Of a DNA stretch of 64,000 nucleotides, positions 34,347 to 43,048 are shown in pieces; the first letter of the stretch is position 1, and each line of letters starts with the position of its first letter. A program made the translations under genes and the position numbers. Where the stretch lies: assembly GCF_937958065.1 (NCBI RefSeq), contig NZ_CALFXI010000004.1, forward strand, positions 1 through 64,000, written 5' to 3'. This DNA comes from an uncultured Steroidobacter sp. (GTDB lineage: Bacteria > Pseudomonadota > Gammaproteobacteria > Steroidobacterales > Steroidobacteraceae). Under the pieces are notes generated by a model that saw nothing but the letters and a program-made list of their open reading frames with translations, ran no database searches and had not been told where the DNA came from.

Positions 34347-34751
34347 CTACTGCTGCTGCTCGGGCGACGCGGAGCTGCCGCGAGCGGCTTCCTGTCGCAA
34401 CTGTTGGATGCTTGCCGTCAGCTCATCGGCGGCCTTCCGGGCCGATGCACTTTGTGACTTCGAGACGGCCAGCTGTGCATCGAGCTCCGCCAGTTGCGCA
34501 AAGCGTTCGGCCTGCTGCGCCTCGCCCTTGTCCATCGCGGCCCTGGCCTGCTCGAGATTGTCCCTCGAACGTTGCAACTCCAGGGCGCCCGCTTCGGAGC
34601 GGCCCACCGATTGTTGCGCCTGTTGATACGACTGCTCGCTGCGGGCAACACGTTCCCTGGTCACTTCGGAAACACTGCTGCAGCCCACGAGCACGCCGGC
34701 TGTAAGCACACCTAGGATTGGCAGCCCAGCTCGGAAATTCGCGGTTGTCAT
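34347..34751 (-). CDS. DUF4398 lipoprotein
   Basis: A 134-residue lipoprotein: signal peptide with VLVGC lipobox and lipidated C24. The remainder is an almost purely helical DUF4398-type coiled coil (TRERVARSEQSYQQAQQSVG to IQQLRQEAARG) ending in a Gln-rich tail. Small proteins of this kind commonly precede OmpA-like DUF4398 lipoproteins, as here (45-nt gap), and may act together with them at the outer membrane. Start at ATG 34751, chosen over one 7 codons upstream to give a normal signal peptide. Confidence 0.87.
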   Translation of the reverse strand: MTTANFRAGLPILGVLTAGVLVGCSSVSEVTRERVARSEQSYQQAQQSVGRSEAGALELQRSRDNLEQARAAMDKGEAQQAERFAQLAELDAQLAVSKSQSASARKAADELTASIQQLRQEAARGSSASPEQQQ

Positions 34752-34926
34752 GGTGCCTCCAAGGGTACGCATCTGATTTCAGTGGTCCGAAAACGCGCCA
34801 TTCGTCAGAGCGGTTCCAGATCGTTGGAGCACTGCTTCATTCGGCGTCGAATGTGCGCAGGCACCGACGTTCTTGCAGTTCGCCGGCAGACGCCCGACAC
34901 TGCCCGCATCCGAAGCGGAGCGATGC

Positions 34927-36213
34927 ATGTATTCAGTGGCTTGGAGATCAGCTCAGGGGTGGGTTTTGCGCCTGGTTGCGGCGGCGGCGCTGCTGACCAT
35001 GGCGGCCTGCGGTCGGCCGGTGGATGAACCACAAACGGGCCGATATCGCGCCACCCTGCAATTGCCCGGCGGCGAGGCCCCTTTCGGTTTGGAAATCAGC
35101 GCGCACGACGGCGGCTTCGTTCTGTACCTGCAGAATGCGACCGAGCGTACGCGCGTCGACAACGTAACGATCGCGGACGGCGAGTTGACCGCCGTGTTCC
35201 CGGGTTATGAGAACTCGTTGCAGGCGCGCATGTATCGCGACCGGCTGGAAGGGAATGTCACTCTCATCAAGGATCGCAGCCAGGAGCAAGTGATTCCGTT
35301 CCGCGCGCAGCTGCAGGGCAAGAGCGACGCCAGCTATCGGTTTTATAAACAACCGCTCACCGACAACGCCGATCTCGCCGGCCGCTGGCAAATGACATTG
35401 AGCAGCGACGGCAAGAGCACGCCGGCGGTCGCGCTCTTCGAGCAGGAACACGATCGGCTCACCGGCACCGTCATGACGCCGACCGGGGATCACCGCTTCC
35501 TCGAAGGCCAGGTGCACGGCGAGGAGGCACAACTCTCCACGTTCGCCGGCGGCCTGGCTTATCTATACAAGCTGAAAGTGAACGAGCACGGCGAGCTGGA
35601 AGGCGAGATGTGGCAGGGCCTGGCCTCACACTCGACCGTGACGGCGCGCCGCGACGAGAATGCAACGCTCGAAGGCCAGGGCCCGAGCACCGAGCTCAAG
35701 GACAAAACATCCCGCTTCGACTTCACGTTTCGCGACCTGGACGGCAATGAAGTCTCGCTGCACGACGAGAAGTTCCGGAACAAAGTCGTGGTGGTAACCC
35801 TCGGCGGCAGCTGGTGCCCCAACTGTCACGACGAAGCGGTCTTCCTGGTGCCCTTCTATGAGGAGTATCAACCCAAGGGCGTGGAGATCGTCGCACTGAT
35901 GTTCGAACGTCACGGCGAGTTCGAGCGCGCGGCGCAGGCGGTGCGTGGTTATCGGAAAGATCTGGGAATCAAGTTCACCACCTTGATCGCCGGAGTCTCC
36001 GACACCGATGAAGCCAGCAAGGCGCTGCCCACCCTTTCCGGCATCTACGGTTACCCGACCACAATCATCGTGGATCGAGCCGGAACGGTGCGTGACATTC
36101 ATCTGGGCTTCTCGGGCCCGGCCACCGGCCGGCATTACGAGGAATACGTCACGGAGTTTCGGAGCCTGATCGATACGTTGCTGGCCGAATCCCCAGCGGC
36201 GGGCTCGGACTGA
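34927..36213 (+). CDS. TlpA-like thioredoxin-domain lipoprotein
   Basis: A 428-residue exported lipoprotein (lipobox TMAAC, C28). Residues about 40-255 form a beta-rich region with two similar halves (for example TGRYRATLQLPGG and AGRWQMTLSSDGK). Residues about 260-420 are a thioredoxin/TlpA-like domain with the active motif W-C-P-N-C (C297, C300), then a cis-proline block YGYPTTIIVD. Such proteins are periplasmic thiol-disulfide oxidoreductases. The N-terminal region resembles those of TlpA-like proteins known mainly from Bacteroidetes. Start at ATG 34927, the first one that gives a clean signal peptide. Confidence 0.9.
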   Translation: MYSVAWRSAQGWVLRLVAAAALLTMAACGRPVDEPQTGRYRATLQLPGGEAPFGLEISAHDGGFVLYLQNATERTRVDNVTIADGELTAVFPGYENSLQARMYRDRLEGNVTLIKDRSQEQVIPFRAQLQGKSDASYRFYKQPLTDNADLAGRWQMTLSSDGKSTPAVALFEQEHDRLTGTVMTPTGDHRFLEGQVHGEEAQLSTFAGGLAYLYKLKVNEHGELEGEMWQGLASHSTVTARRDENATLEGQGPSTELKDKTSRFDFTFRDLDGNEVSLHDEKFRNKVVVVTLGGSWCPNCHDEAVFLVPFYEEYQPKGVEIVALMFERHGEFERAAQAVRGYRKDLGIKFTTLIAGVSDTDEASKALPTLSGIYGYPTTIIVDRAGTVRDIHLGFSGPATGRHYEEYVTEFRSLIDTLLAESPAAGSD

Positions 36214-36239
36214 CGATAGAACGTGATATTTTTGCGCCC

Positions 36240-37370
36240 ATGGAAGGACAAAGCGAAGCAACGGCAGATGTCATCACTGGCGGTGTGATCGCTCGGGCCA
36301 TCGAGCCCACCGCCGGTGAAAACAAAGCGCATGGACACGGCCCCTGCCGCAACTGTGGCAGCACCGTCGGCGGCGCCTATTGTTCCAACTGCGGCCAGCC
36401 CGCCCACCTGCATCGCAGCCTGGTTTCGCTGGGCCACGACATCCTGCACGGGGTGTTTCATTTCGAAGGCAAGACCTGGCGCACCATTCCGGAGCTGCTG
36501 TTTCATCCGGGTCGCCTGACCCGCCGATACATCGATGGCGAGCGCGCCAAGTTCGTCTCGCCCATGGCGCTGTATCTGTTCGTCGTGTTCCTGATGTTCG
36601 CGGTCATCCCGTTCACCGGCTCCGAGCTCGAGATCGAAGGCGCGGACCCGCTGGGCGTCGGGGAACAGTTCAGGGAGAACGTCCAAACCAACATCGAACG
36701 GCTCGATGAGCAGATCGAAACTGCCCGGGAACAACTCGGGGAAATGGCGCCGGATGCTCCGGAACGCAAGCGACTCGAGGATCACATCGCCGCGTTGATG
36801 TCGACGCGGGAGGCCAATCGAGCGCTGATCAGAGGCGACTGGAAAGACATCGTCAAATTCGCCCAGGAGCAGGAACAGCGCGCCAGGGCCAGCGATCCGG
36901 CGGCCCCGCCGGCGCCAGACACGGCGGCCGAGGCCGAGAGCCGGCTGCGAAGCGCTGTCCAGCAAGCGAGCGACAATCCGGCGCTGCTCGCCTACAAGCT
37001 CAAAACCACCGGCTACAAGTTTTCCTGGGCGCTCATCCCGCTGAGCGTGCCGTTCATGTGGCTGTTGTTCTTCTGGCGCAGAGACGTGCACGTCTACGAC
37101 CACGCCATTTTCGTCACGTACTCGATCAGCTTCATGATGCTGTTCGCCGTCGCCGTGACGCTGCTCTACGATCTTGGTGTGAGCGCCTGGATCTGGGGCA
37201 CGGCAATCGCCATCGTGCCCCCTCTGCATCTCTACAAGCAGCTGCGCGGTGCTTACGGCATCTCACGCTTTGGCGCGTGGGTACGGCTCCTGCTGCTCTC
37301 CATCATGATCAGCTTCGTACTGACCCTGTTCAGCGTGATCCTGTTCGCGATCGGCGGCATGTCGGGTTAG
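36240..37370 (+). CDS. DUF3667 membrane protein with zinc ribbon
   Basis: A 376-residue protein. The N-terminus bears a zinc ribbon with four cysteines, C36, C39, C48 and C51 (CRNCGS, CSNCGQ). The DUF3667 block SLGHDILHGVFHFEGKTWRT and LFHPGRLTRRYIDGERAKFVSP follows, and then a membrane helix at about 107-127. A long acidic coiled coil runs over about 140-250, and three or four C-terminal membrane helices close the protein. The family is found widely in Proteobacteria and Bacteroidetes, with no established function. It is 26 bases after the thioredoxin-like lipoprotein and probably in the same transcript. Confidence 0.88.
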   Translation: MEGQSEATADVITGGVIARAIEPTAGENKAHGHGPCRNCGSTVGGAYCSNCGQPAHLHRSLVSLGHDILHGVFHFEGKTWRTIPELLFHPGRLTRRYIDGERAKFVSPMALYLFVVFLMFAVIPFTGSELEIEGADPLGVGEQFRENVQTNIERLDEQIETAREQLGEMAPDAPERKRLEDHIAALMSTREANRALIRGDWKDIVKFAQEQEQRARASDPAAPPAPDTAAEAESRLRSAVQQASDNPALLAYKLKTTGYKFSWALIPLSVPFMWLLFFWRRDVHVYDHAIFVTYSISFMMLFAVAVTLLYDLGVSAWIWGTAIAIVPPLHLYKQLRGAYGISRFGAWVRLLLLSIMISFVLTLFSVILFAIGGMSG

Positions 37371-37418
37371 CGGCGCCGGTTCGTGACAACAGGGCCGGCG
37401 TGGCGGCAGTATAAGGTC

Positions 37419-38474
37419 ATGACACTACGAGCAGGCATCATCGGGTTCGGCGTCGCGGGTCGGTATTTTCATGCGCCGCTGCTGCGCGCGGCCGGCTTTT
37501 CGATTGCGGCGGTCGTGACCAGCAAGCCGGCGCCGGCTCGGGAGTATCTGCGCGATGTCGATGTACTCGCGACGGCCGATGAATTGCTCGCGCGCAACGA
37601 CATCGACCTGGTTGCAATTGCCTCGCCGAGTCCATTGCACGTGACGCACGCGGCTGCGGCGCTGCGCGCTGGCAAGCACGTCGTCGTGGACAAGCCGCTC
37701 GCCCCCACCGCCGCGGAAGTCAGTGAGCTCGAGCAACTGGCGGCCCAACACAAGCGCAAACTGTCGGTCTTCCAGAACCGGCGCTGGGACAGCGACTTTC
37801 TCACCGTCAAGAAGCTCATCGAGCAGGGCCGGCTGGGCAAGATCAATTCATTTCACGCGCGCTGGGACCGCTTCCGCCCGCAGGTCAGCGATCGCTGGCG
37901 CGAGCGCGACGAGCCTGGCAACGGCATTCTCTACGACCTGGGCACGCACCTGATCGATCAGACGCTCCAGTTGTTCGGCCAGCCCGAGTGGCTGTACGCG
38001 AATGTTTTCAGTCAGCGCGAGAACAGCGTGACCGTGGATGGTTTCGAGATGCTGCTCGGCCAGGGCGCATTGCGCATCACGCTGGGCGTCAGTCTGCTGT
38101 GCGCTGACGGCGGCTATCGATATCGTGTCAACGGCTCGCAGGCGTCGTTCCTGAAGCCAGGGCTGGACCCGCAGGAAGCGCAGCTGCGCGCCGGCCTCGA
38201 ACCCGATGAGCACCTGTTCGGCACCGAGCCGGTCGAACAGTGGGGCACGCTGGTGCACGGTGAAACCGGTCAGCGTGAAGTCATCACGCCCGAGACCGGC
38301 CGCTGGCTCGCCTTCTACGAAGGCATGCGCGAGGCTATCGAGCACGACCGGCCCGTGCCCGTGCCAGCCGCCCAGGCCTATGACACAATTCGCATCATCG
38401 AGGCCGCGCTCACCAGCAGCGCCATGGGTTGCCGCATCGACCTGCAGCCCGCCGCGCCTCTCGTCAGCCGCTGA
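37419..38474 (+). CDS. Gfo/Idh/MocA-family oxidoreductase
   Basis: A 351-residue NAD(P)-dependent oxidoreductase. The N-terminal Rossmann motif reads IIGFGVAGRYFHAPLL and the family EKP motif appears as VDKPLAPT near residue 88. The catalytic-domain part includes NRRWDSDFLTVKKL and YDLGTHLIDQ. Closest in type to YdgJ/YhhX-like oxidoreductases acting on sugars or cyclitols; the substrate is unknown. Start at ATG 37419 with AAGG upstream. Confidence 0.92.
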   Translation: MTLRAGIIGFGVAGRYFHAPLLRAAGFSIAAVVTSKPAPAREYLRDVDVLATADELLARNDIDLVAIASPSPLHVTHAAAALRAGKHVVVDKPLAPTAAEVSELEQLAAQHKRKLSVFQNRRWDSDFLTVKKLIEQGRLGKINSFHARWDRFRPQVSDRWRERDEPGNGILYDLGTHLIDQTLQLFGQPEWLYANVFSQRENSVTVDGFEMLLGQGALRITLGVSLLCADGGYRYRVNGSQASFLKPGLDPQEAQLRAGLEPDEHLFGTEPVEQWGTLVHGETGQREVITPETGRWLAFYEGMREAIEHDRPVPVPAAQAYDTIRIIEAALTSSAMGCRIDLQPAAPLVSR

Positions 38475-38483
38475 AGAATCGCC

Positions 38484-38966
38484 ATGCCATCGTTCGATAT
38501 CGTTTCCGAGCTCGATGCCCACGAAGTCACCAATGCCGTCGACCAGGCCAATCGCGAAGTCGGCACGCGTTTCGACTTCAAGGGCAGCGACGCCCGCTTC
38601 GAGCTGAAGGACCTGGTCGTCACCTTGCACGCCAAGGCGGAGTTCCAGCTCAAGCAGATGCTGGACATCCTGATGCTCAAGCTGTCCAAGCGCGGCATCG
38701 ACGTGGCTTGCACCAAGGTCGAAGATCCGGTCGTGCTCGGCCAGACGGCACATCAGGTCGTGACCCTGCGCGAGGGCATCGAAAGCGAGCTGGGCAAGAA
38801 GCTGCAGCGGCTGATCAAGGATTCGAAGCTGAAGGTGCAGGCCGCGATCCAGGACAAGCAGGTGCGCGTCACCGGCAAGAGCCGCGACGATCTGCAGGAG
38901 GTGATTCGACTGGCGCGCAACGCCAAGCTCGACCTGCCGCTGCAGTTCAAGAACTTCCGGGACTAG
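38484..38966 (+). CDS. yajQ: YajQ-family nucleotide-binding protein
   Basis: A 160-residue protein matching YajQ over its whole length: MPSFDIVSELDAHEVTNAVD at the start, then TRFDFKGSDARFEL, KLQRLIKDSKLKVQ, QVRVTGKSRDDLQEVI and the ending LPLQFKNFRD. Xanthomonas and Pseudomonas members bind cyclic di-GMP and act with LysR-type regulators. In E. coli it binds nucleic acids and nucleotides. It begins 9 bases after the oxidoreductase gene. Its end overlaps the convergent NADH dehydrogenase gene by 20 bases. Confidence 0.95.
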   Translation: MPSFDIVSELDAHEVTNAVDQANREVGTRFDFKGSDARFELKDLVVTLHAKAEFQLKQMLDILMLKLSKRGIDVACTKVEDPVVLGQTAHQVVTLREGIESELGKKLQRLIKDSKLKVQAAIQDKQVRVTGKSRDDLQEVIRLARNAKLDLPLQFKNFRD

Positions 38967-40248
38967 AACGCTCCGGATACGACTGCCAGTCCTTGGCAAC
39001 GATCAGGCGCGCGCCGCGCCCGAACGTCATATAGGACCACGCCCATTGCACCAGCACCGACAGGCGGTTGCGGAAGCCGCTCAGTCGATAGATGTGCACC
39101 AGCAGCCAGAACCACCACGCCGACACGCCGGTCAGCTTCAGGCCGCGAAACTCGGTGATGGCGCGGCTGCGGCCAATAGTTGCCATCTGCCCCAGATCCA
39201 CATACTCGAACGGCGGGCGCGTGCTCGGCGCGCCGCTGCGAACTTCTTTCCTGATCACATTGGCTGCGTAGATGCCTTCCTGCATGGCCACGAGCGCCAC
39301 GCCGGGCAGAGGCCGACCGTTCGAGCCCGCGCGACTGGACATGTCACCAAGCACGAAGACCTCGGGATGACCTTCGATGGTCAGGTCCGGCTTGGTGATC
39401 ACGCGACCCGCCTGATCGAGCGGCACGCCCAGCGAGCTGCCGATATCGGAGGCGCGCACACCCGCGGCCCACAGCACGGTCGCGGCGGCGATCTTGTCAT
39501 TGCCGATGATCACACCTGCATCGGTGACATCGGTGACGCGTGCGCCCGTCCAGACCTGCACGCCCAGCGATTCGAGATCTCGCATTGCGCGTGCGGCGAG
39601 TTTGTCATCGAAGCTGGTGAGGATTCTCGGACCGGCTTCGACCAGGATCACACGGGTCTGACGCGGATCGATGCTGCGAAAGTCGCGATTCAGCGTGAAC
39701 CGACTCATCTCGCCGATCGCGCCGGCGAGCTCGACGCCGGTCGGGCCACCGCCGATCACGACGAAGGTGAGATGGCGACGGCGCTCCTCGGGATGCGTTT
39801 CGCGCTCCGCGATTTCGAACGCTTCGAGCACGCGACGACGGATCTCCGTGGCCTGCGGCAATGTCTTCAGCCCGGGCGCTTTGGCTTCCCACTCTTCGTG
39901 ACCGAAATATGCGTGCTGAGCACCGCAGCCGAGCAGCAGGTAATCGTATGCAACGTCGCCCACGTCGGTGAGGACTTTGCGATTCGCGGTATCGACGCTA
40001 TGCGCAGTCGCCTTCAGGACGCGAATGTTTCGATACTTCGCGAGCAGACTGCGAATGGGCACGGCAATGTCGGCCGGGCTGAGCGCGGCCATCGCGACTT
40101 GATAGAGCAGCGGCTGAAACAGGTGGTGGTTTTCGCGATCGATCACCGTAACGGCGACCCCCGGGACGTTGCCGAGGCGCTTCGCGGCATTCAGGCCAGC
40201 GAAACCGGCACCCACGATGACGATTTGCTTTTCTTTGGCCTGTGTCAC
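38947..40248 (-). CDS. ndh: type II NADH dehydrogenase
   Basis: A 433-residue flavoprotein of the NDH-2 family. It has an FAD-binding motif IVIVGAGFAGLNAAKRL at the N-terminus, an NADH-binding motif VVIGGGPTGVELAGAI near residue 160 and the late FAD block VFVLGDMSS. The C-terminus has an amphipathic or membrane helix (WFWLLVHIYRLSGF) for attachment to the inner membrane. It passes electrons from NADH to quinone without pumping protons. The gene order with YajQ is convergent. Confidence 0.93.
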   Translation of the reverse strand: MTQAKEKQIVIVGAGFAGLNAAKRLGNVPGVAVTVIDRENHHLFQPLLYQVAMAALSPADIAVPIRSLLAKYRNIRVLKATAHSVDTANRKVLTDVGDVAYDYLLLGCGAQHAYFGHEEWEAKAPGLKTLPQATEIRRRVLEAFEIAERETHPEERRRHLTFVVIGGGPTGVELAGAIGEMSRFTLNRDFRSIDPRQTRVILVEAGPRILTSFDDKLAARAMRDLESLGVQVWTGARVTDVTDAGVIIGNDKIAAATVLWAAGVRASDIGSSLGVPLDQAGRVITKPDLTIEGHPEVFVLGDMSSRAGSNGRPLPGVALVAMQEGIYAANVIRKEVRSGAPSTRPPFEYVDLGQMATIGRSRAITEFRGLKLTGVSAWWFWLLVHIYRLSGFRNRLSVLVQWAWSYMTFGRGARLIVAKDWQSYPERSSPGSS

Positions 40249-40254
40249 GGCCCG

Positions 40255-40713
40255 CTATCCAGAAGCCTCACCGATGTCGAACGCGGTCTGGCGCGGCTCG
40301 ATGTAGCCCGCCGCCCACTCGATGATGGGGACGACGCGGGGCGAAACCAATCGCAACGCCTGCGCCCGATCGACCCAGCGAAACTCGTTGTGCTCGGCCC
40401 GGCCCAGCGCTTCGATCACGGGCAAGGAAACTTCGACGGTGCGGGTGCGGGCCAGGTAGTACCGGGCGACCTTGCCGCGGCTGTAAGGATTGGTCTGTGT
40501 GTAAACCTCGCCCCACGCGAAATCCAGATCCTCGATCAGGGTCTCTTCGCGCACTTCGCGGATTGCGGCGGCCAGCGGCTCTTCGCCGGGCTCGACCATG
40601 CCTTTGGGAAAATCCCAGTGGTTGTAGGCCCGCAATAGGAGGTAAAGCCAGCCCTCGTGAGTCTCACGAATCACAACCACGCCGGCGGACAATCTCGTGG
40701 GGCGGGGGGACAT
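40255..40713 (-). CDS. NUDIX hydrolase (diadenosine tetraphosphate hydrolase type)
   Basis: A 152-residue NUDIX enzyme. The Nudix box spans residues 38-60 (G38, E44, R52-E53, E56-E57); the usual Gly near the end of the box is Leu59. The segment WDFPKGMVEPGE and the small size resemble bis(5'-nucleosyl)-tetraphosphatases and MutT-like proteins. It lies 6 bases upstream of ndh on the same strand, so the two are probably cotranscribed. Start at ATG 40713; a start 11 codons upstream is less likely. Confidence 0.9.
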   Translation of the reverse strand: MSPRPTRLSAGVVVIRETHEGWLYLLLRAYNHWDFPKGMVEPGEEPLAAAIREVREETLIEDLDFAWGEVYTQTNPYSRGKVARYYLARTRTVEVSLPVIEALGRAEHNEFRWVDRAQALRLVSPRVVPIIEWAAGYIEPRQTAFDIGEASG

Positions 40714-40742
40714 GGCGGCAGTATAGCCGCCAGTCCGGATTC

Positions 40743-41300
40743 TCACACGCTTGCGGCGGCGGCGGCTGACGCGGCGTGATATTCCAGGACGCCCGCGACG
40801 GCGTGGATCACCGACGCGATACGCACGGCACTCTGGATCTGCTCCCGGCCGATGCCACCTTCACGCAGCTTCTTCTCGTGCGAGGTGATGCACATACCGC
40901 AACCATTGACGGCCGACACCGCCAGCGACAGCAGCTCGAAGTCGAGCCTGTCGATGCCCGGGTTGCCGATGATGTTCATGCGCAGCCGGGCCGGCATGGT
41001 CGAATACTCGCCGTCTTCCACCAGGTGGAGGAAACGGTAATAGATATTGTTCATGCCCATGATGGCGGCCGCGGCGCGCGCGCCGTTCACATAGGCGTCG
41101 TCGAGGTACGGTTTCGCCCACGCCTCGATCGCGAGCGTCAGGTGTGGGTTACGGGCGGCGATCGCCGTCGACAATGCGACCGCGGCAATCTGCTTTTCGT
41201 TCAGACCCGGGGCCCCCTGAGGGGTGAGCACGCTGCCGATATTCAGCTTCAGATCGCGCGCGTAATCCGGCAGCTGATCGCGGATCGTTTCGAGAGACAT
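40743..41300 (-). CDS. ahpD: alkyl hydroperoxide reductase AhpD
   Basis: A 185-residue member of the AhpD/carboxymuconolactone-decarboxylase fold. The redox pair is C134 and C137 in NGCGMCITSHEKKL, with the following His of the AhpD proton relay. AhpD reduces its partner AhpC, receiving electrons through lipoylated proteins in mycobacteria. A GGAGGTTT ribosome-binding site precedes the ATG. It is 85 bases after ahpC on the same strand, making an ahpC-ahpD operon. Confidence 0.94.
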   Translation of the reverse strand: MSLETIRDQLPDYARDLKLNIGSVLTPQGAPGLNEKQIAAVALSTAIAARNPHLTLAIEAWAKPYLDDAYVNGARAAAAIMGMNNIYYRFLHLVEDGEYSTMPARLRMNIIGNPGIDRLDFELLSLAVSAVNGCGMCITSHEKKLREGGIGREQIQSAVRIASVIHAVAGVLEYHAASAAAAASV

Positions 41301-41385
41301 TGATAAACCTCCGTTGGAGCCAGGCCGGCGCGGATCGCTCCGCGCCGGCGCGACTCATCGAGAATCAGCGATGCAGCGCCGTGGC

Positions 41386-41925
41386 TCAGGCAGCCTTCAG
41401 CGTGTCCTCGCCCTTCTTCCAGTTGCAGGGGCACAGCTCGTCGGTCTGCAGGGCATCGAGCACGCGCAGCACTTCTTCAGGGCTGCGGCCGACGTTCAGG
41501 TCGGTCACGTACGCGAAGCGGATCACGCCCTGCGGGTCGACGATGTACGTCGCACGCTGAGCGACACCGGCTTCCGCATCGAGCACACCGAGCGCCGAGG
41601 TCAGCTCGCGCTTGATGTCCGAGAGCATCGGGAACGGCAGGTCGCGCAGCTCTTCCTTGTCCTTGCGCCAGGCGAGGTGCACGAACTCGGAATCGGTGCT
41701 CACGCCGTAGACGACGGCGTCACGGTCCGCGAACTCCTTGTTGAGCTTGCCGAACGCGGCAATCTCGGTCGGGCAGACGAAGGTGAAGTCCTTCGGCCAG
41801 AAGAACACGACCTTCCACTTGCCGCTGTTGCTGTTCGAATCGAACGGCTGGAACGCATTGCTCAGATCGTTCGACACCACGCCGGTCAGCGAGAACTGCG
41901 GGAACTTTTGTCCGACACCTAACAT
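41386..41925 (-). CDS. ahpC: peroxiredoxin AhpC
   Basis: A 179-residue peroxiredoxin. The peroxidatic Cys is C51 in FTFVCPTEI, and resolving cysteines C165 and C167 lie in ELCPCNW. The double Cys in C-P-C is the arrangement seen in mycobacterial AhpC, which also uses AhpD rather than AhpF. A GGAGGAG site precedes ATG 41925. A stable hairpin (41996-42002 with 42009-42015) lies in the predicted 5' leader. The gene is divergent from oxyR and its control region carries an OxyR-type operator, so peroxide induction through OxyR is likely. Confidence 0.96.
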   Translation of the reverse strand: MLGVGQKFPQFSLTGVVSNDLSNAFQPFDSNSNSGKWKVVFFWPKDFTFVCPTEIAAFGKLNKEFADRDAVVYGVSTDSEFVHLAWRKDKEELRDLPFPMLSDIKRELTSALGVLDAEAGVAQRATYIVDPQGVIRFAYVTDLNVGRSPEEVLRVLDALQTDELCPCNWKKGEDTLKAA

Positions 41926-42033
41926 GAAAACTCCTCCATCAACAAAATGTAGCGCTGGCTTTGGGCTGGGCGCGGTTGGAAATGCGTGCCACGGCGGGCT
42001 CCTTCGCTGGAGCCCACTGCGGCGACGGATGCA

Positions 42034-42062
42034 ATTATGCGGGCGGAACCCGCAATCGCCAA
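42034..42062 (-). promoter_or_regulatory. probable ahpC promoter
   Basis: On the minus strand TTGGCG (42062-42057) and CATAAT (42039-42034) are separated by exactly 17 bases, good sigma-70 -35 and -10 matches. The start would fall near 42027, giving a leader of about 100 bases. The OxyR-like operator lies 21 bases upstream of the -35 box. Confidence 0.65.
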
Positions 42063-42083
42063 TCGATTGTTCGGCGAATTTTG

Positions 42084-42098
42084 ATAGACTCTGCCTAT
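42084..42098. promoter_or_regulatory. OxyR-type half operator
   Basis: ATAG at 42084-42087 and CTAT at 42095-42098, with 7 bases between, form a perfect ATAG-N7-CTAT dyad, the core of the OxyR consensus. A weaker fourth element (CGAT read on the minus strand, 42065-42062) lies at the expected distance towards ahpC; the third element is not conserved. It sits between ahpC and oxyR, close enough to control both. Confidence 0.7.
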
Positions 42099-42143
42099 GA
42101 GCCTATTCTACTCGACTTTCATGACGATTGGGGTGACCCGGCC

Positions 42144-43034
42144 ATGAATCTGCGCGACCTGCGTTACTTCGTGGCGCTCGCCGACACCAAGCACTTCGGC
42201 AAGGCCGCCGAGCGCTCCTTCGTCAGCCAGCCGACGCTCTCGGCGCAGCTGAAGAAGCTGGAAAACTACCTCGGCGTGCAATTGATCGAGCGACAGCCGC
42301 GACGAGTCACGCTGACCGAGACCGGCGCGAAGATCCTGCCGCTCGCCCGCCGCATCCTGCAGGAGAGCGACGAGATCATCTCGCTGGCCCGCAACGAACA
42401 TGACCCCTTATCCGGAAAACTCAAGCTCGGCCTGATCCCGACCATCGGCCCCTACCTGCTGCCGCTGGTGGCGCGCCGGCTGCGCAAGCAGCTACCGCAA
42501 CTGAAGCTGATGCTGTACGAGTACCAGACCCAGCAGCTGCTGGAAAAATTGCGCGACGGCGAGATCGAGGTGGCGATCCTGGCGCTGCCGGTGCCGATGG
42601 ACGGACTGAAGGCGCGCGAGCTGTATCAGGAGGACTTCAACGTCGCCGTGCCCAACAACCATCCGCTGGCGAAGAAGTCGCACATCAAGCTCGACGATCT
42701 GACCGGCGAGACCTTGCTGCTGCTCGAGGACGGCCATTGCCTGCGCGATCAGGCGCTGGATGTCTGCAGCCGCATCGATGTGAAGGAGAACGAGGACTAT
42801 CGCGCCACCAGCCTGGAAACATTGCGACAGATGGTGGCCGCCGGCCTCGGCATCACGCTGCTGCCGGACCTGGCGACGCGCGGGCCGTTCGGCTCGGGAC
42901 AGGGGCTCGCGGTGAAGGAATTCGTCAAGCCCATCCCCACTCGCACCGTCGGTGCCGTGTGGCGCAAGAGCACGTCGCGCACCGAAGCGATCAACGCCAT
43001 GTGCGACGTGATCAAGACGACGATGACCGAATGA
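42144..43034 (+). CDS. oxyR: peroxide-sensing regulator OxyR
   Basis: A 296-residue LysR-type regulator that matches OxyR closely. The helix-turn-helix is at about 17-36 (GKAAERSFVSQPTLSAQLKK). The redox cysteines fall at C199 and C208 in EDGHCLRDQALDVC, the same numbers as in E. coli. Peroxide forms a disulfide between them and turns on ahpC and other genes. The conserved GLIPTIGPYLLP and ATSLETLRQMVAAG segments are present. The longer upstream frame (start 41961) is not coding. A copper chaperone gene follows with little or no gap. Confidence 0.96.
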   Translation: MNLRDLRYFVALADTKHFGKAAERSFVSQPTLSAQLKKLENYLGVQLIERQPRRVTLTETGAKILPLARRILQESDEIISLARNEHDPLSGKLKLGLIPTIGPYLLPLVARRLRKQLPQLKLMLYEYQTQQLLEKLRDGEIEVAILALPVPMDGLKARELYQEDFNVAVPNNHPLAKKSHIKLDDLTGETLLLLEDGHCLRDQALDVCSRIDVKENEDYRATSLETLRQMVAAGLGITLLPDLATRGPFGSGQGLAVKEFVKPIPTRTVGAVWRKSTSRTEAINAMCDVIKTTMTE

Positions 43035-43048
43035 TCCTGGGTGAACAC